Positions 9,118-19,520 are shown, numbered from the stretch's first letter. The stretch: 64,000 nucleotides of DNA from Rhizobium sp. L1K21 (GCF_024055895.1 NZ_JAMXLE010000001.1:1302001-1366000); one strand, 5' to 3'. Notes: a model not told the origin generated them from the letters alone. Numbers and translations are program-made.

Positions 9118-9144
9118 AAGCCGCATTCGACATGCGGCTTTTTT
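9118..9144 (+). terminator. Rho-independent terminator after the L,D-transpeptidase gene
   Basis: A perfect 9-bp stem, AAGCCGCAT (9118-9126) with ATGCGGCTT (9132-9140), has a five-base loop and runs into TTTTTT. It ends only 15 bases before the next start codon. Confidence 0.88.
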
Positions 9145-9159
9145 ATTGGTGGTAAGGTG

Positions 9160-9867
9160 ATGAACGCTTCCTCGCGCCAACCGGTTTTGGTCTTGCCGCA
9201 AAGCGCGCGCCGGCTCGCGCCGGATTTGCTGGTGTCAATCTTCTTGCATCTTTTGCTGCTGGCAGCGGCCCTTGCCCTCATCCCGCAGCCTGAAGCACCC
9301 GGCACTCCGCCTGAAAATGTCGTCAGCGTGAACATGTTGCCTTCGGTTCCCGAAAGGCCGTTTGAACTGCCTCCAATGTCTGCGCCGGATGTCCTGCGAA
9401 CGCCTCCGAAAATTCCGTTGCCGGATGCTGGCTCCAGGACTGCGCCACCCGCGCAAAGCAGCCAGATGCAGGCGGCGACGAAACTGTTCGCTCGCGATGT
9501 TCTGCAAAAGCCCATCAATGCCAGGGCTGTGGCAGCGCTGGCCACGCTGGCGGAGCCGGAGCGTGTGGAGCAGCTTTGCGACGTGGAGGGGATGGAACAG
9601 ATCGCGGCGGCAGACAAAGCGTTTGCGCCCGATCAGCTCGTGGCCTATGCCATGGCCAACACGCATGTTGAGGGCAGGGCGCTTATTGCCAATGGTGCAG
9701 CCTTTCGCAGTGGCGGGCAGTGGTATAATTTCAAGTTCCGCTGCGGGCTGAATGAGGATTTGTCGGAAGTGACGTCGTTTTCTTTCCAGATTGGCGCGCC
9801 AATCGGAAAGGAGCTGTGGGCCGATCATATGCTCACCGCGCATGATGACGCTGATGACGATGACTGA
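9160..9867 (+). CDS. DUF930 domain protein with TonB-like N-terminus
   Basis: 235 aa. A basic start is followed by one membrane helix (about 24-44, LLVSIFLHLLLLAAALALIP), a Pro-rich periplasmic linker (45-110), then a DUF930-like domain with a conserved-looking Cys pair in QLCDVEGMEQI and FKFRCGLNED, which could form a disulphide. The tail is strongly acidic (DDADDDD). The architecture resembles TonB-like anchored proteins, but no ExbBD partner lies nearby. GTG 9157 and ATG 9160 are both possible; ATG is chosen. Function unknown. Confidence 0.75.
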   Translation: MNASSRQPVLVLPQSARRLAPDLLVSIFLHLLLLAAALALIPQPEAPGTPPENVVSVNMLPSVPERPFELPPMSAPDVLRTPPKIPLPDAGSRTAPPAQSSQMQAATKLFARDVLQKPINARAVAALATLAEPERVEQLCDVEGMEQIAAADKAFAPDQLVAYAMANTHVEGRALIANGAAFRSGGQWYNFKFRCGLNEDLSEVTSFSFQIGAPIGKELWADHMLTAHDDADDDD

Positions 9868-9968
9868 TGTAGCACCCATATTTCGGAAAACGCAAAAACG
9901 GTGAACCGAAAGGGGGCTTCGGTCGTTCTAACCAGCAGTGGTTATCGGCATAAGGATGGGAGAAGACA

Positions 9969-10448
9969 TTGACCAAGACAGGTTCTGGCACATCGCGTTC
10001 GCTGGCCGTATTGGCTGTTTTTCTGGTTGTGGTGTTGGGCGTTGGTTTTCTGATCGGCACCAGTTTTCGACCCGGCGAATGGTATGCAACGCTTGAAAAA
10101 CCGCCATTCAACCCGCCGAATTGGGTTTTTGGTCCTGTCTGGTCGGTGATCTATGTGTTCATCGCTATTGCAGGATGGCGTGTTTACAAGGTTCTGGGTT
10201 CGAAGAGCCCGCAGATGCGGGTTTGGTGCGTGCAAATGGTGCTGAACTGGCTCTGGACGCCGATCTGGTTTGGTCTCAATGCGCCGTGGCCGGCTTTCGT
10301 CGTCATTGCCTTTCTCTGGTTTTCGATTGTCGTCTTCATCCGTCAGACCTGGCCCTATGCGCGCATCGCATCCGTGCTCTTCATTCCCTATCTGGCATGG
10401 GTGAGCTTTGCCGCCGTCCTCAATTTTTCGATTGCGGTGCTGAACTGA
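9969..10448 (+). CDS. tspO: TspO/MBR family tryptophan-rich sensory protein
   Basis: 159-aa five-helix membrane protein. Family marks are WYATLEKPPFNPPNWVFGPVW near residues 37-57, WxWxPIWFGL (94-102) and a Trp-rich C-terminal half. TspO binds porphyrins and related ligands; in Rhodobacter it modulates tetrapyrrole and photosynthesis gene expression (established). The start is TTG 9969 with GGGAGAAG just upstream; no closer ATG exists. Adjacent to glyA but separated by 117 bases. Confidence 0.9.
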   Translation: MTKTGSGTSRSLAVLAVFLVVVLGVGFLIGTSFRPGEWYATLEKPPFNPPNWVFGPVWSVIYVFIAIAGWRVYKVLGSKSPQMRVWCVQMVLNWLWTPIWFGLNAPWPAFVVIAFLWFSIVVFIRQTWPYARIASVLFIPYLAWVSFAAVLNFSIAVLN

Positions 10449-10565
10449 ATTCAAATGCCGCAAGCTCCACAGCCGGAGGCGCAATCGCGTCTTGCTCTTC
10501 CAGGCTTGGGGCTTTAAGAGCTTGGCCTTCACCGGATCCCTTCTTCACGGATGAGAGAGACAGAC

Positions 10566-11855
10566 ATGAGTGCTACCCCCGGATTCTTCACCAATACGCT
10601 TGCTGAAACCGATCCCGAAATCTTCTCCGCTATCGAGAAAGAACTCGGCCGCCAGCGCCACGAGATCGAGTTGATTGCGTCTGAAAACATCGTTTCCCGC
10701 GCTGTGCTTGAAGCGCAGGGTTCGATCATGACCAACAAATATGCAGAAGGCTATCCGGGTAAGCGTTATTATGGCGGCTGCCAGTTTGTTGATATTGCTG
10801 AAGAACTCGCCATCGAGCGCGCCAAGAAGCTGTTCGGCGTGAACTTCGCCAACGTTCAGCCGAATTCCGGTTCGCAGATGAACCAGGCCGTTTTCCTGGC
10901 GCTTCTGCAGCCGGGTGACACGTTCATGGGTCTCGATCTGAACTCCGGGGGGCACCTGACCCATGGTTCGCCGGTCAACATGTCGGGCAAGTGGTTCAAC
11001 GTCGTATCCTACGGCGTGCGTGAAGACGATCACCTTCTCGATATGGATTACGTGGCCGAGCAGGCTGAAAAGCACAAGCCGAAGCTCATCATTGCCGGCG
11101 GCACGGCCTATTCCCGCATCTGGGATTGGAAGCGTTTCCGCGAGATTGCCGATTCTGTCGGTGCTTATCTCATGGTCGATATGGCGCACATTGCCGGTCT
11201 CGTTGCCGGTGGCCAGCATCCGTCGCCATTCCCGCATTGCCACGTTGCCACGACCACGACTCACAAGTCGCTGCGTGGTCCGCGCGGCGGCATGATCCTC
11301 ACCAATGACGAGGACATCGCCAAGAAGGTCAATTCCGCCGTCTTCCCCGGCCTGCAGGGCGGACCGCTCATGCATGTCATTGCCGGCAAGGCTGTTGCCT
11401 TCGGAGAAGCACTGAAGCCTGAATTCAAGGACTATGCAGCACAGGTCGTGAAGAACGCCAAGGCGCTCGCCCAGTCGCTCGTTGATGGCGGTCTGGATGT
11501 CGTTTCCGGCGGCACAGACAACCACCTGATGCTGGTTGACCTGCGCAAGAAGAATGCGACCGGCAAGCGCGCGGAAGCTGCTCTCGGCCGTGCCTACATC
11601 ACCTGCAACAAGAACGGCATTCCGTTTGATCCGGAAAAACCCTTTGTCACCTCCGGTGTTCGCCTCGGCACGCCAGCCGGCACGACACGCGGGTTCAAGG
11701 AAGCCGAATTCCAGGAAATCGGCAAGCTGATCATCGAGGTTCTGGACGGTCTGCGTCAGGCCAATGACGATGAGGGCAATGCAACTGTTGAAGCTGGCGT
11801 GCGCGACAAGGTTGTCGGCTTGACCGAACGCTTCCCGATGTATCCATATATGTAA
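10566..11855 (+). CDS. glyA: serine hydroxymethyltransferase
   Basis: PLP enzyme interconverting serine and glycine with tetrahydrofolate; main one-carbon source. 429 aa, normal length. The PLP lysine is Lys234 in [14 protein letters not shown], with the substrate-binding LIASENIVS block near residue 37 and the glycine-rich YYGGCQ segment. ATG 10566 is chosen over in-frame ATG 10551 (five extra residues); both are possible. It is followed after 21 bases by nrdR and then ribD, a conserved alphaproteobacterial order. Confidence 0.97.
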   Translation: MSATPGFFTNTLAETDPEIFSAIEKELGRQRHEIELIASENIVSRAVLEAQGSIMTNKYAEGYPGKRYYGGCQFVDIAEELAIERAKKLFGVNFANVQPNSGSQMNQAVFLALLQPGDTFMGLDLNSGGHLTHGSPVNMSGKWFNVVSYGVREDDHLLDMDYVAEQAEKHKPKLIIAGGTAYSRIWDWKRFREIADSVGAYLMVDMAHIAGLVAGGQHPSPFPHCHVATTTTHKSLRGPRGGMILTNDEDIAKKVNSAVFPGLQGGPLMHVIAGKAVAFGEALKPEFKDYAAQVVKNAKALAQSLVDGGLDVVSGGTDNHLMLVDLRKKNATGKRAEAALGRAYITCNKNGIPFDPEKPFVTSGVRLGTPAGTTRGFKEAEFQEIGKLIIEVLDGLRQANDDEGNATVEAGVRDKVVGLTERFPMYPYM

Positions 11856-11876
11856 CGGATACGGAGCGGTCTCAGC

Positions 11877-12356
11877 ATGCGGTGCCCATTTTGCGGAAGT
11901 CCAGATACTCAGGTGAAGGATTCCCGTCCGGCGGAGGACAATACGGCCATCCGCCGGAGGCGCATATGCCCGGATTGCGCGGGCCGCTTCACAACATTCG
12001 AGCGCGTGCAGCTGCGCGAGCTCATGGTGGTCAAGAAAACCGGCCGCAAAGTGCCCTTCGACCGCGACAAACTGGTTCGTTCTTTCGAGATCGCCTTGCG
12101 CAAGCGTCCGGTTGATCGCGACCGGATCGAGCGTGCCGTTTCGGGCATCGTGCGGCGGCTGGAAAGTTCCGGCGAGACGGAAATTCCCTCCGAAGAGCTC
12201 GGCATTCAGGTTCTTGAAGCGCTCAAGGCGCTGGACGATGTGGGTTTTGTCCGTTATGCCTCGGTCTACCGCGACTTCACCCATATTGAAGATTTCTCGC
12301 AGGTTATTTCAGAGGTAAACGCGCGTATTGCGCGCGACATTACAAAAGACGAGTGA
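11877..12356 (+). CDS. nrdR: transcriptional repressor NrdR
   Basis: 159 aa. An N-terminal zinc ribbon (CPFCGS at 3-8, CPDCAGRF at about 31-38) is followed by an ATP-cone ([15 protein letters not shown] onward, about 48-138). NrdR senses ATP/dATP and represses ribonucleotide reductase genes (established). It lies 21 bases after glyA and 9 before ribD, as in the Brucella nrdR-rib operon. Confidence 0.96.
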   Translation: MRCPFCGSPDTQVKDSRPAEDNTAIRRRRICPDCAGRFTTFERVQLRELMVVKKTGRKVPFDRDKLVRSFEIALRKRPVDRDRIERAVSGIVRRLESSGETEIPSEELGIQVLEALKALDDVGFVRYASVYRDFTHIEDFSQVISEVNARIARDITKDE

Positions 12357-12365
12357 ATTCATGTC

Positions 12366-13439
12366 ATGACCAGGCTGGCCGATGAAAATTTCATGGCGAA
12401 AGCGCTGGACCTGTCGCACAGCCATCTCGGTCAGACGGCAAACAATCCTTCAGTCGGCTGCATCATCGTGAAAGACGGCGAAATCGTCGGTCGGGGTGTG
12501 ACTGCCGTGGGCGGGCGGCCGCATGCCGAAACCATTGCCCTGGAAGAAGCGGGTGAGGCGGCCCACGGGGCAACGGCCTATATTACGCTCGAACCCTGCT
12601 CGCACCACGGCAAGACGCCACCGTGTGCGGATGCGCTGATCGAAGCCGGTATTGCGCGCGTTGTCGCAGCGATCGAAGACCCGGACAAGCGCGTCAGTGG
12701 TCAGGGACTTCAGCGCCTCAAGCAGGCGGGCATTGCTGTTGATACTGGCGTCCTGGCTGATAAGGCAGAGCGTGAATTGGCGGCTTACCTGACTGCCAAG
12801 CGCAAGGATCGTGCGCATGTTACCCTGAAAATGGCCGTGTCGCAGGATGGGATGATTGGTCTTCCCGGTGAGGGGCAGGTGTTTATTACTGGACCGGAAA
12901 GCCGCGACTTCGTGCATCAGTTGCGCGCCGAGAGCCATGCGATCCTCGTTGGTCTTGGCACGGTGCGTGCTGATGATCCCGAATTGACCTGCCGCCTTCC
13001 GGGTCTCTTTCACCGCTCGCCTATACGCATCGTTCTTGATCGTGCGCTTGATATTTCGCTCGATAGCAAACTGGTAAAAAGTGCACACGACGTGCCGCTG
13101 CTGGTTGTTGCGCATTCCGATGCGGATGAGGATCGGGCGTTTGCTCTGCAGGATGCCGGTGCAGAGGTTCTCTATGCCAAAAACAATGAAGAGCTGCTTC
13201 TGGCGCTTGCCACACGCGGCATTTATTCCGTCCTTGTGGAGGGTGGCGCACGCGTTGCGACCGCGCTCCTTGAAGATCAGCTTGTCGACCGCATATATCT
13301 GCTCACGGGCTCGAAGGTGGTCGGCGAAGGTGGCATTGCCGCGCCGCTCACGCCGGAGCATATGCCCGCCGGTTTTCGGCTGGTGCGCGAAGGCGATATC
13401 GGTGTCGATCACTTGAGAGAGTTTGAAAGAGAGGACTGA
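12366..13439 (+). CDS. ribD: bifunctional riboflavin deaminase/reductase RibD
   Basis: 357 aa, catalysing the second and third steps of riboflavin synthesis. The N-terminal deaminase domain has zinc ligands His53-Ala-Glu55 and PCSHHGKTPPC; the C-terminal reductase domain begins near residue 150 (HVTLKMAVSQDGMIG) and includes GLGTVRADDPELTCR and LVEGGARVATALL. ATG 12366 lies 9 bases after nrdR, and the stop is 6 bases before ribE, so tight co-transcription is expected. Confidence 0.96.
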   Translation: MTRLADENFMAKALDLSHSHLGQTANNPSVGCIIVKDGEIVGRGVTAVGGRPHAETIALEEAGEAAHGATAYITLEPCSHHGKTPPCADALIEAGIARVVAAIEDPDKRVSGQGLQRLKQAGIAVDTGVLADKAERELAAYLTAKRKDRAHVTLKMAVSQDGMIGLPGEGQVFITGPESRDFVHQLRAESHAILVGLGTVRADDPELTCRLPGLFHRSPIRIVLDRALDISLDSKLVKSAHDVPLLVVAHSDADEDRAFALQDAGAEVLYAKNNEELLLALATRGIYSVLVEGGARVATALLEDQLVDRIYLLTGSKVVGEGGIAAPLTPEHMPAGFRLVREGDIGVDHLREFERED

Positions 13440-13445
13440 GGCTCC

Positions 13446-14051
13446 ATGTTTACAGGCATAATCACTGATGTGGGAACCGTGCAGTCCGTCGCGCCGCTCG
13501 ATCAGGGCATTCGTTTGCGTGTTGCGACCGATTATGATCCGGCAACCATTGATATGGGCGCTTCCATCGCCCATTCCGGCACATGCCTCACGGTGGTGAC
13601 ATTGCCTGAGCCGGGCTCGAACGAGCGCTGGTTTGAGGTCGAAGCCTGGGAAGAGGCGCTGCGGCTCACCACCATCGGCAGCTGGCAAGCCGGGCGTCGC
13701 GTCAATCTGGAGCGGTCCTTGAAAATCGGCGACGAGCTTGGCGGTCACATGGTGTCCGGCCATGTCGACGGCACCGCTGAGATACTCAGCATCGAGCCGG
13801 AGGGCGATGCCGTGCGTTTCCGCCTGCGCGCGCCGAGTGGTTTTGAAAAGTTCGTTGCGCCAAAGGGCTCCGTTGCTCTGGATGGAACGTCGCTGACGGT
13901 CAACTCCGTCAATGGTGCCGATTTCGATGTGCTCTTGATCCGCCATACATTGGAAGTGACCACCTGGGGCGATCGCAAGGCAGGTGACAGGGTCAATTTC
14001 GAGGTCGATACAATGGCGCGCTATGCCGCGCGGCTGGCCGAATTTTCCTGA
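13446..14051 (+). CDS. ribE: riboflavin synthase alpha subunit
   Basis: 201 aa, dismutating two 6,7-dimethyl-8-ribityllumazine molecules to riboflavin. Two tandem lumazine-binding barrels are visible: MFTGIITDVGTVQ at the start and GHMVSGHVDGTAEI near residue 100. Last plus-strand gene of the glyA-nrdR-ribD-ribE series. ribH, normally next, lies 4.2 kb away on the opposite strand (see findings). Confidence 0.96.
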   Translation: MFTGIITDVGTVQSVAPLDQGIRLRVATDYDPATIDMGASIAHSGTCLTVVTLPEPGSNERWFEVEAWEEALRLTTIGSWQAGRRVNLERSLKIGDELGGHMVSGHVDGTAEILSIEPEGDAVRFRLRAPSGFEKFVAPKGSVALDGTSLTVNSVNGADFDVLLIRHTLEVTTWGDRKAGDRVNFEVDTMARYAARLAEFS

Positions 14052-14080
14052 TCCAATAAATGATAATTGGTCATTGAAAT

Positions 14081-14116
14081 GCCCCCCGGAAACGACAGTT
14101 CCCGGGGGCTTTTGTG
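14081..14116. terminator. shared terminator between convergent ribE and hppA
   Basis: GCCCCCCGGAA (14081-14091) pairs with TTCCCGGGGGC (14099-14109) with one small imperfection, followed by TTTTGTGTTTT on the plus strand. It lies 29 bases after ribE and 24 bases past the hppA stop. Confidence 0.8.
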
Positions 14117-14133
14117 TTTTCGCTTCCAGCTGA

Positions 14134-16278
14134 TCAGGCCACGCCGGCAAGAACGGCCAGCAGGAGAAGTGCAACGATGTTGGTGATCTTGATCGCCGGG
14201 TTCACAGCAGGGCCCGCCGTATCCTTATAGGGGTCGCCAACGGTATCGCCGGTCACGGAGGCCTTGTGCGCTTCCGAGCCCTTCAGGTGTTTGACGCCGT
14301 CCTTGTCGGTGAAGCCGTCTTCAAAGGACTTCTTGGCGTTGTCCCACGCACCGCCGCCAGACGTCATCGAGATGGCGACGAAGAGGCCGTTCACGATCAC
14401 ACCCAGAAGCGAAGCGCCGAGTGCGGCGAAAGCCGAAGCCTTGTCGCCGGAAATCAGCAGCACACCGAAATAGACCACGATGGGGGCCAGAACCGGTAGA
14501 AGCGAGGGGATGATCATCTCACGGATGGCAGCCTTGGTCAGCATGTCCACCGCACGGCCATAATCGGGCTTTTCCGTCCCCTGCATGATGCCGGGCTTTT
14601 CACGGAACTGACGCCGTACTTCCTCAACGACTGCACCGCCAGCACGTCCCACAGCCGTCATGGCAATACCGCCAAAGAGGTAGGGAATGAGACCGCCGAA
14701 GATCAAGCCTGCAACCACGTAAGGATTGGAGAGCGAGAAGGAGATGTCACCCATATTGGCAAAGTAGGGATATTTGTCGCCATTGGCGGCAAAATACTGC
14801 AGGTCGTTGGAATAGGCCGCAAAGAGCACCAATGCACCGAGACCGGCAGAGCCAATAGCGTAGCCCTTTGTGACGGCCTTTGTCGTGTTGCCGACAGCAT
14901 CGAGCGCGTCTGTTACCTTGCGGACGTCACCGGGAAGTTCCGACATTTCAGCAATGCCGCCGGCATTGTCTGTCACCGGGCCGAAGGCATCAAGTGCGAC
15001 GATCATGCCGGCGATACCGAGCATGGCGGTGACCGCGATACCGGTGCCGAACAGGCCGCCCAGCTGGTAGGTGGCAATGATACCGCCAACGATGACGATT
15101 GCCGGCAGGGCGGTCGATTCCAGTGAAACGGCAAGCCCCTGGATCACGTTGGTGCCGTGGCCGGTCACCGAAGCCTGGCTGATCGAGTTCACCGGACGTT
15201 TGTCGGTGCCGGTGTAATATTCAGTGATCACCACGATCAGTGCCGTCACGATGAGGCCGACAATACCGGAAATGAACAGGTTTGTTCCGGTGACTTCCAT
15301 GCCGTTGACGGTGCCAACCGGTCCCCAGCCGATGGTCAGAGAAGTTGCCGCCCCCAATGTCAGGATTGAAAGCACACCGGTCACGATAAGACCTTTGTAA
15401 AGCGCGCCCATGATGTTTTCGCTGGGGCCGAGCTTGACGAAGAAGGTACCGATGATCGAGGTAATGATGGAGCCCGCGCAAATGGCGAGCGGATAGATCA
15501 TGGCGCTTTCGAGAATGTCTGCCCCGGCAAAGAAGATGGCGGCAAGAACCATGGTCGCCACAACCGAGACCGCATAGGTTTCGAAAAGGTCAGCTGCCAT
15601 GCCTGCGCAGTCGCCGACATTGTCGCCCACGTTGTCGGCAATGGTGGCCGGATTGCGCGGATCGTCTTCCGGGATACCAGCTTCCACCTTGCCGACGAGA
15701 TCGCCGCCCACGTCTGCGCCCTTGGTGAAGATGCCGCCGCCGAGACGCGCGAAAATGGAAATGAGCGATGCGCCGAAGCCGAGTGCGACAAGCGCGTCGA
15801 TCACTTCGCGTGATCCGTTCTCATAGCCCATGCCGCCGGTCAGTACCCAGTAATAGACGGCCACACCTAGAAGGGCGAGGCCTGCCACCAGCATGCCGGT
15901 GATCGCACCGGATTTGAACGCGATATCGAGACCGCCTGCAAGGCTTTTCGACGACGCCTGCGCCGTGCGCACATTGGCGCGCACGGAAACATGCATGCCG
16001 ATGAAGCCTGCGGCACCCGAAAGAACAGCGCCGATCAAGAAGCCGATTGCAGCTGCGACGGACAGCAGCAGCCAGGCTGCGATGAAAACGATGACGCCAA
16101 CGATGGCGATGGTTCTGTACTGACGGGTGAGATACGCCTGCGCGCCTTCACGAATATAACCTGCAATTTCCTGCATACGCGCCGTCCCCTGGTCGGCAGC
16201 CAGCACCGACCGGGTTGCCCAGATGGCGTAAACCACCGAGAGCAGACCGCATAAAACAACACCAAATAGAATTGTCAT
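14134..16278 (-). CDS. hppA: K+-independent H+-translocating membrane pyrophosphatase
   Basis: 714-aa, ~16-helix membrane pump coupling pyrophosphate hydrolysis to proton export. The substrate loop is [22 protein letters not shown], with further acidic motifs [19 protein letters not shown] and [14 protein letters not shown]. The segment [10 protein letters not shown] carries Lys where K+-dependent enzymes have Ala (GNTTAA), placing it in the K+-independent class (established rule). It follows the MFS gene on the same strand after 216 bases of spacer (16279-16494) in which nothing else is seen. Confidence 0.96.
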   Translation of the reverse strand: MTILFGVVLCGLLSVVYAIWATRSVLAADQGTARMQEIAGYIREGAQAYLTRQYRTIAIVGVIVFIAAWLLLSVAAAIGFLIGAVLSGAAGFIGMHVSVRANVRTAQASSKSLAGGLDIAFKSGAITGMLVAGLALLGVAVYYWVLTGGMGYENGSREVIDALVALGFGASLISIFARLGGGIFTKGADVGGDLVGKVEAGIPEDDPRNPATIADNVGDNVGDCAGMAADLFETYAVSVVATMVLAAIFFAGADILESAMIYPLAICAGSIITSIIGTFFVKLGPSENIMGALYKGLIVTGVLSILTLGAATSLTIGWGPVGTVNGMEVTGTNLFISGIVGLIVTALIVVITEYYTGTDKRPVNSISQASVTGHGTNVIQGLAVSLESTALPAIVIVGGIIATYQLGGLFGTGIAVTAMLGIAGMIVALDAFGPVTDNAGGIAEMSELPGDVRKVTDALDAVGNTTKAVTKGYAIGSAGLGALVLFAAYSNDLQYFAANGDKYPYFANMGDISFSLSNPYVVAGLIFGGLIPYLFGGIAMTAVGRAGGAVVEEVRRQFREKPGIMQGTEKPDYGRAVDMLTKAAIREMIIPSLLPVLAPIVVYFGVLLISGDKASAFAALGASLLGVIVNGLFVAISMTSGGGAWDNAKKSFEDGFTDKDGVKHLKGSEAHKASVTGDTVGDPYKDTAGPAVNPAIKITNIVALLLLAVLAGVA

Positions 16279-16494
16279 GTGTATCTTTCCTCCTTAAGCC
16301 GTGCAGCCTCCCAACCGCACGGTCCCCGATTGAGAACCCTGAGACGCACGCCAGAATTGGCATGCCGTCCCATGACGTCGCGGTGAGAGTGCTTGGAGGA
16401 ACCGACATCGTCAAGCCCTTCCAAAGCCGCATAACCGGGAATTTAGGAGGCTCAGGCCGTTATTGGGTTGCTTTGGATCAACCGGCCGAAGGTG

Positions 16495-17724
16495 TTAGCC
16501 AACTTTTACCGGATTCTTTCGCATCAGCGCGAACAGAAGGATCAGGCAGACGATGGCCACCGGCCAGACAACGAGATTCATCGCAAACCAGCCGTAAGCG
16601 TTGAACATCTTGCCGGCCCCGAATGAGGAAAGGGCCACGATGGTGAACAGGATGATATCGTGGAATCCCTGCACCTTGTCGGCTTCATTGGGCTTGTAGC
16701 TGGCGCTGACAATGGCAGTGGAGCCGATAAAACCGAAGTTCCAGCCGACGCCAAGCAGAACCAGCGCACCCCAGAAGTTCCAGACCGCGATGCCGGCCGC
16801 GGCCATGGCGGCACAGCCCATGAGAATCACGATGCCGGCGGCAACGATTTTTTCAACGCCGAAGCGCGATATCAACTGGCCCGTTACGAAGCTCGGCGCA
16901 AACATCGCCATTACGTGCCATTGAATGCCCAGCGTTGCGATGTCCGAGGAATAGCCGCAGCCGACCACCATGGCGAGCGGCGCGCCTGTCATCAGGAAGG
17001 ACATGAGCGCATAAGATGAGATGCCGCAAATCATGCCGGTGATGAAACGCTGGTTGGCGACGATTTCGCTCAGCGGACGGGCAGGGGCGATCACCTGGCC
17101 ATCGGCATGATCAACATGAGGCTTGAAGTGGACAAGCGTCATGATGATTGCACCAATGAGCGCAATAGGGATAATCGCCAGAAACGAACCTGCAAAGGTT
17201 ACGGGTTCCAACAGGTCTTTTGCCAGAATGACGACCTGCGGGCCAACGACGGCCGAAACGATACCGCCGCCCAATATCCATGAAATGGCCTTGGGCTTGT
17301 AAAAGGATGGCGAAAGGTCGGCGGCTGCAAAGCGGATCTTCTGCACGAAACCGGCTGACAGGCCGAGAAACAGAAGGCCGAGCGCAAAGAGCCAGAAGTC
17401 GGCGCGCAACAGCGCAATGGCCGCCAGCACCCCGCCGGCCATGGACAGAACCGTGCCGAAGATGAAACGACCGCGGAGCCCAAGATAAGAGGAGATCAGG
17501 GCGATCAGAACCGCGCCAAGCGCAGTCCCGATATTGAAACCGGTCACCGGAGCGGTTGCCAGCGACTTGTCGGCGGCTAGAAGCTGATAGCCTGCCAGAC
17601 CGCCTGTCGAAATCGCAATGGGTGCGATGGAGCCGAGAAATGCCTGTGCTGTCGCAAGTAGCCTGACATCGCGTTTTGCAGTCGATAGCGCCGTTGCCAT
17701 GGCATCGGGTTGTGCGGCGACCAT
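16495..17724 (-). CDS. MFS transporter of unknown substrate
   Basis: 409 aa with about 12 membrane helices. A Tyr-Leu-Gly-Leu-Arg-Gly-Arg loop near residue 82 corresponds to the MFS G-x3-D-R-x-G-R signature between helices 2 and 3. The middle loop (about 200-220) is hydrophilic. The substrate cannot be read from sequence. The start ATG 17724 is 22 bases past the nusB stop, so it is probably co-transcribed with ribH-nusB. Confidence 0.82.
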   Translation of the reverse strand: MVAAQPDAMATALSTAKRDVRLLATAQAFLGSIAPIAISTGGLAGYQLLAADKSLATAPVTGFNIGTALGAVLIALISSYLGLRGRFIFGTVLSMAGGVLAAIALLRADFWLFALGLLFLGLSAGFVQKIRFAAADLSPSFYKPKAISWILGGGIVSAVVGPQVVILAKDLLEPVTFAGSFLAIIPIALIGAIIMTLVHFKPHVDHADGQVIAPARPLSEIVANQRFITGMICGISSYALMSFLMTGAPLAMVVGCGYSSDIATLGIQWHVMAMFAPSFVTGQLISRFGVEKIVAAGIVILMGCAAMAAAGIAVWNFWGALVLLGVGWNFGFIGSTAIVSASYKPNEADKVQGFHDIILFTIVALSSFGAGKMFNAYGWFAMNLVVWPVAIVCLILLFALMRKNPVKVG

Positions 17725-17746
17725 GCGTCACTCCATCTATAGGAAC

Positions 17747-18232
17747 TTATCTCTTGTGTTTGTCTGCACGAACCTGCTTGGCGATGCGGTCAAGAACTGC
17801 ATTCACGAGCTTGGGCTCTTCATCTTCGAAAAACGCCTGGGCGATCTCGACATATTCATTGACGATCACGGCGACGGGAACGTCCTTGCGCTCGATCAAT
17901 TCGAATGTGCCGGAGCGCAAAATGGCGCGCACGGTGCTGTCAAGACGCGAAAGCGGCCAGTCGTCCTGCAGTGCTGCGCGAATAACCGGGTCAAGTTTGA
18001 CCTGATCACGTACCACGCCCGAGACGATGGAACGGAACCAGGAGGCGTCCGCCTTCAAATACTGTTCGCCGTCCAGTTCCTGGCCGAGCCGGTGGTTTTC
18101 ATATTCTGCGACGACGTCGAGCACGCCGGAACCCGCAATATCCATCTGGTAGAGCGCCTGCACGGCTGCGAGCCTTGCTGCGCCGCGCTGGTTGGCGGTT
18201 TTCACCGGCGATTCGTTTTTGTCTTTTGTCAT
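17747..18232 (-). CDS. nusB: transcription antitermination factor NusB
   Basis: 161-aa all-helical RNA-binding protein of the NusB/NusE boxA complex. Family marks: [16 protein letters not shown] near 20-35, [15 protein letters not shown]-like block [17 protein letters not shown] at about 98-114, and the [25 protein letters not shown] end. It lies 5 bases after ribH on the same strand; ribH-nusB adjacency is widely conserved. Confidence 0.95.
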   Translation of the reverse strand: MTKDKNESPVKTANQRGAARLAAVQALYQMDIAGSGVLDVVAEYENHRLGQELDGEQYLKADASWFRSIVSGVVRDQVKLDPVIRAALQDDWPLSRLDSTVRAILRSGTFELIERKDVPVAVIVNEYVEIAQAFFEDEEPKLVNAVLDRIAKQVRADKHKR

Positions 18233-18237
18233 TGTTG

Positions 18238-18696
18238 TTAACTGCCGAATTTCTTTTTCAAGGCGATCATGGTCAATGCCGCGCGTGCAGCAAAACCGCC
18301 CTTGTCCTTTTCGTCTTTTCTGGCGCGTGCCCAGGCCTGCGCCTCATTTTCTACCGTCATGATGCCGTTGCCGATGGCAATGGATTCCGAGACAGTCAGG
18401 TCCATCAGGGCGCGCGACGATTCGTTGGAAACGATATCGAAGTGATAGGTTTCGCCGCGGATGACCATGCCGAGCGCGACATAGCCGTCATAAAATGTGC
18501 CGCCGGCATCTGCGCCATCCATGGCCATGGCGATGGTGCCGGGGATTTCCAGCGCGCCGGGAACGGTCACGATCTCGTATGTTGCGCCTGCTTCGTCCAA
18601 GGCGGATGTTGCACCGTCCAGCAGGGCATCCGACAGGTCATCATAGAAGCGGGCCTCGATGATGAGAAGGTGCGGTTTTGCGTCCTGAGCGGCCAT
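18238..18696 (-). CDS. ribH: 6,7-dimethyl-8-ribityllumazine synthase
   Basis: 152 aa; makes the lumazine substrate of RibE. Typical motifs: [23 protein letters not shown], the catalytic-loop [14 protein letters not shown] with its His, and [16 protein letters not shown] 18696 is chosen (GAGGA just upstream); the open frame extends 23 codons further with no family similarity. Brucella encodes two lumazine synthases; the riboflavin-operon copy is RibH1, which is what this should be. It heads a ribH-nusB-MFS unit. Confidence 0.94.
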   Translation of the reverse strand: MAAQDAKPHLLIIEARFYDDLSDALLDGATSALDEAGATYEIVTVPGALEIPGTIAMAMDGADAGGTFYDGYVALGMVIRGETYHFDIVSNESSRALMDLTVSESIAIGNGIMTVENEAQAWARARKDEKDKGGFAARAALTMIALKKKFGS

Positions 18697-19116
18697 GGAA
18701 TCCTCGGTCAAGTTCTGAAGGTGGGCGTGTGCGCTGGTAAAATCACGCTCCGCCTGCCTTGGCAAGCATTTTCGCCAACGCGCGTGCGTGACCTCGATGC
18801 TTAAACCTCCGGCTTTGTGGGCTCACGATGTTCAAAACGGGCTGACTGGATTTTGGAAATGCTGTCGAAATTTACCGCAATCTTGGTGGAATGATGGCAT
18901 AAAAAGTGAAAGTTATTTAATGAAATAAATAGCTTATCCCGTTTGAATTTGTGTTTCGCCCACCTACATCAATCCATGCAAGACGCTTCCAGTCGTGCTG
19001 GCTTCAGCGCCTTTGCAGGTTCCACGTCTTCCTTGCATCTCATGGTGAGATGTAGCGCGGAATTTTCCAATGGACCGGGTGTCAGGCCCGTGGTCCTCAG
19101 ATAATGGAGATATCCG
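18697..19116. other. 420-bp divergent spacer with two hairpins near the 19117 gene
   Basis: No credible gene. It must hold the ribH promoter and the promoter of the divergent small secreted protein. The left two thirds shows an AT-rich stretch near 18895-18960. The right end holds two hairpins directly before the 19117 gene: CATCTCA/TGAGATG (19036-19042 with 19046-19052) and GGACCGGG...CCCGTGGTCC (19072-19096). The second lies 9 bases before the ribosome-binding site. Confidence 0.5.
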
Positions 19117-19515
19117 ATGAACAACAAGATTAATGGTATTCTTGCAGCATCTCTTGCAACACTTCTCGCATCAGGCGGCGTCATGGGCGTTGCGGCTCAG
19201 GCCAATGCGGCGTCTGCCGATATGTCCCAAACGATGGCAACTCAACATCAGGCGCTGCAGCCAGACGTCAAAAACGCTATTGAGAGCTCCAACGGCCGCA
19301 ATTTCGAGATCCGGCGCGATTTCGATCTGACTGATCAGGAGCGGGCAAACCTGTCTGATTTGAAGACGGATACGCAGCATGTGGCAGCCATTCACTCCGC
19401 GATCGGTGCCAACCACGCCTTGGCGGAATCGCTCGCCAAACAGAATGTCGAACTCAGCTCGGTTGTTGACGTTCAGGCCGCTGCAGACGGTGGCCTCATC
19501 ATCTACCAGTCATGA
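19117..19515 (+). CDS. small secreted protein of unknown function
   Basis: 132 aa with a clear Sec signal peptide (helix about 6-27, cleavage likely after AQANAA near 32). The mature part, ~100 aa, is polar with no Cys or recognised domain; it contains FEIRRDFDLTDQERANLSDL and ends DGGLIIYQS. The strong GGAGA at 19106-19110 and ATG at 19117 support the start. The leader holds two hairpins and a strong hairpin follows the stop. Probably periplasmic; function unknown. Confidence 0.75.
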   Translation: MNNKINGILAASLATLLASGGVMGVAAQANAASADMSQTMATQHQALQPDVKNAIESSNGRNFEIRRDFDLTDQERANLSDLKTDTQHVAAIHSAIGANHALAESLAKQNVELSSVVDVQAAADGGLIIYQS

Positions 19516-19520
19516 AGGGC

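Noticed and set aside
10449-10565. Riboswitch upstream of glyA
   Set aside because: No recognisable glycine, SAM or folate aptamer core; only short GC-rich pairings.
10545-12284. 579-codon minus-strand frame opposite glyA and nrdR
   Set aside because: Covers two genes with secure identity on the other strand; no recognisable protein.
12450-14174. 574-codon minus-strand frame opposite ribD and ribE
   Set aside because: Same reason: shadow of two certain genes.
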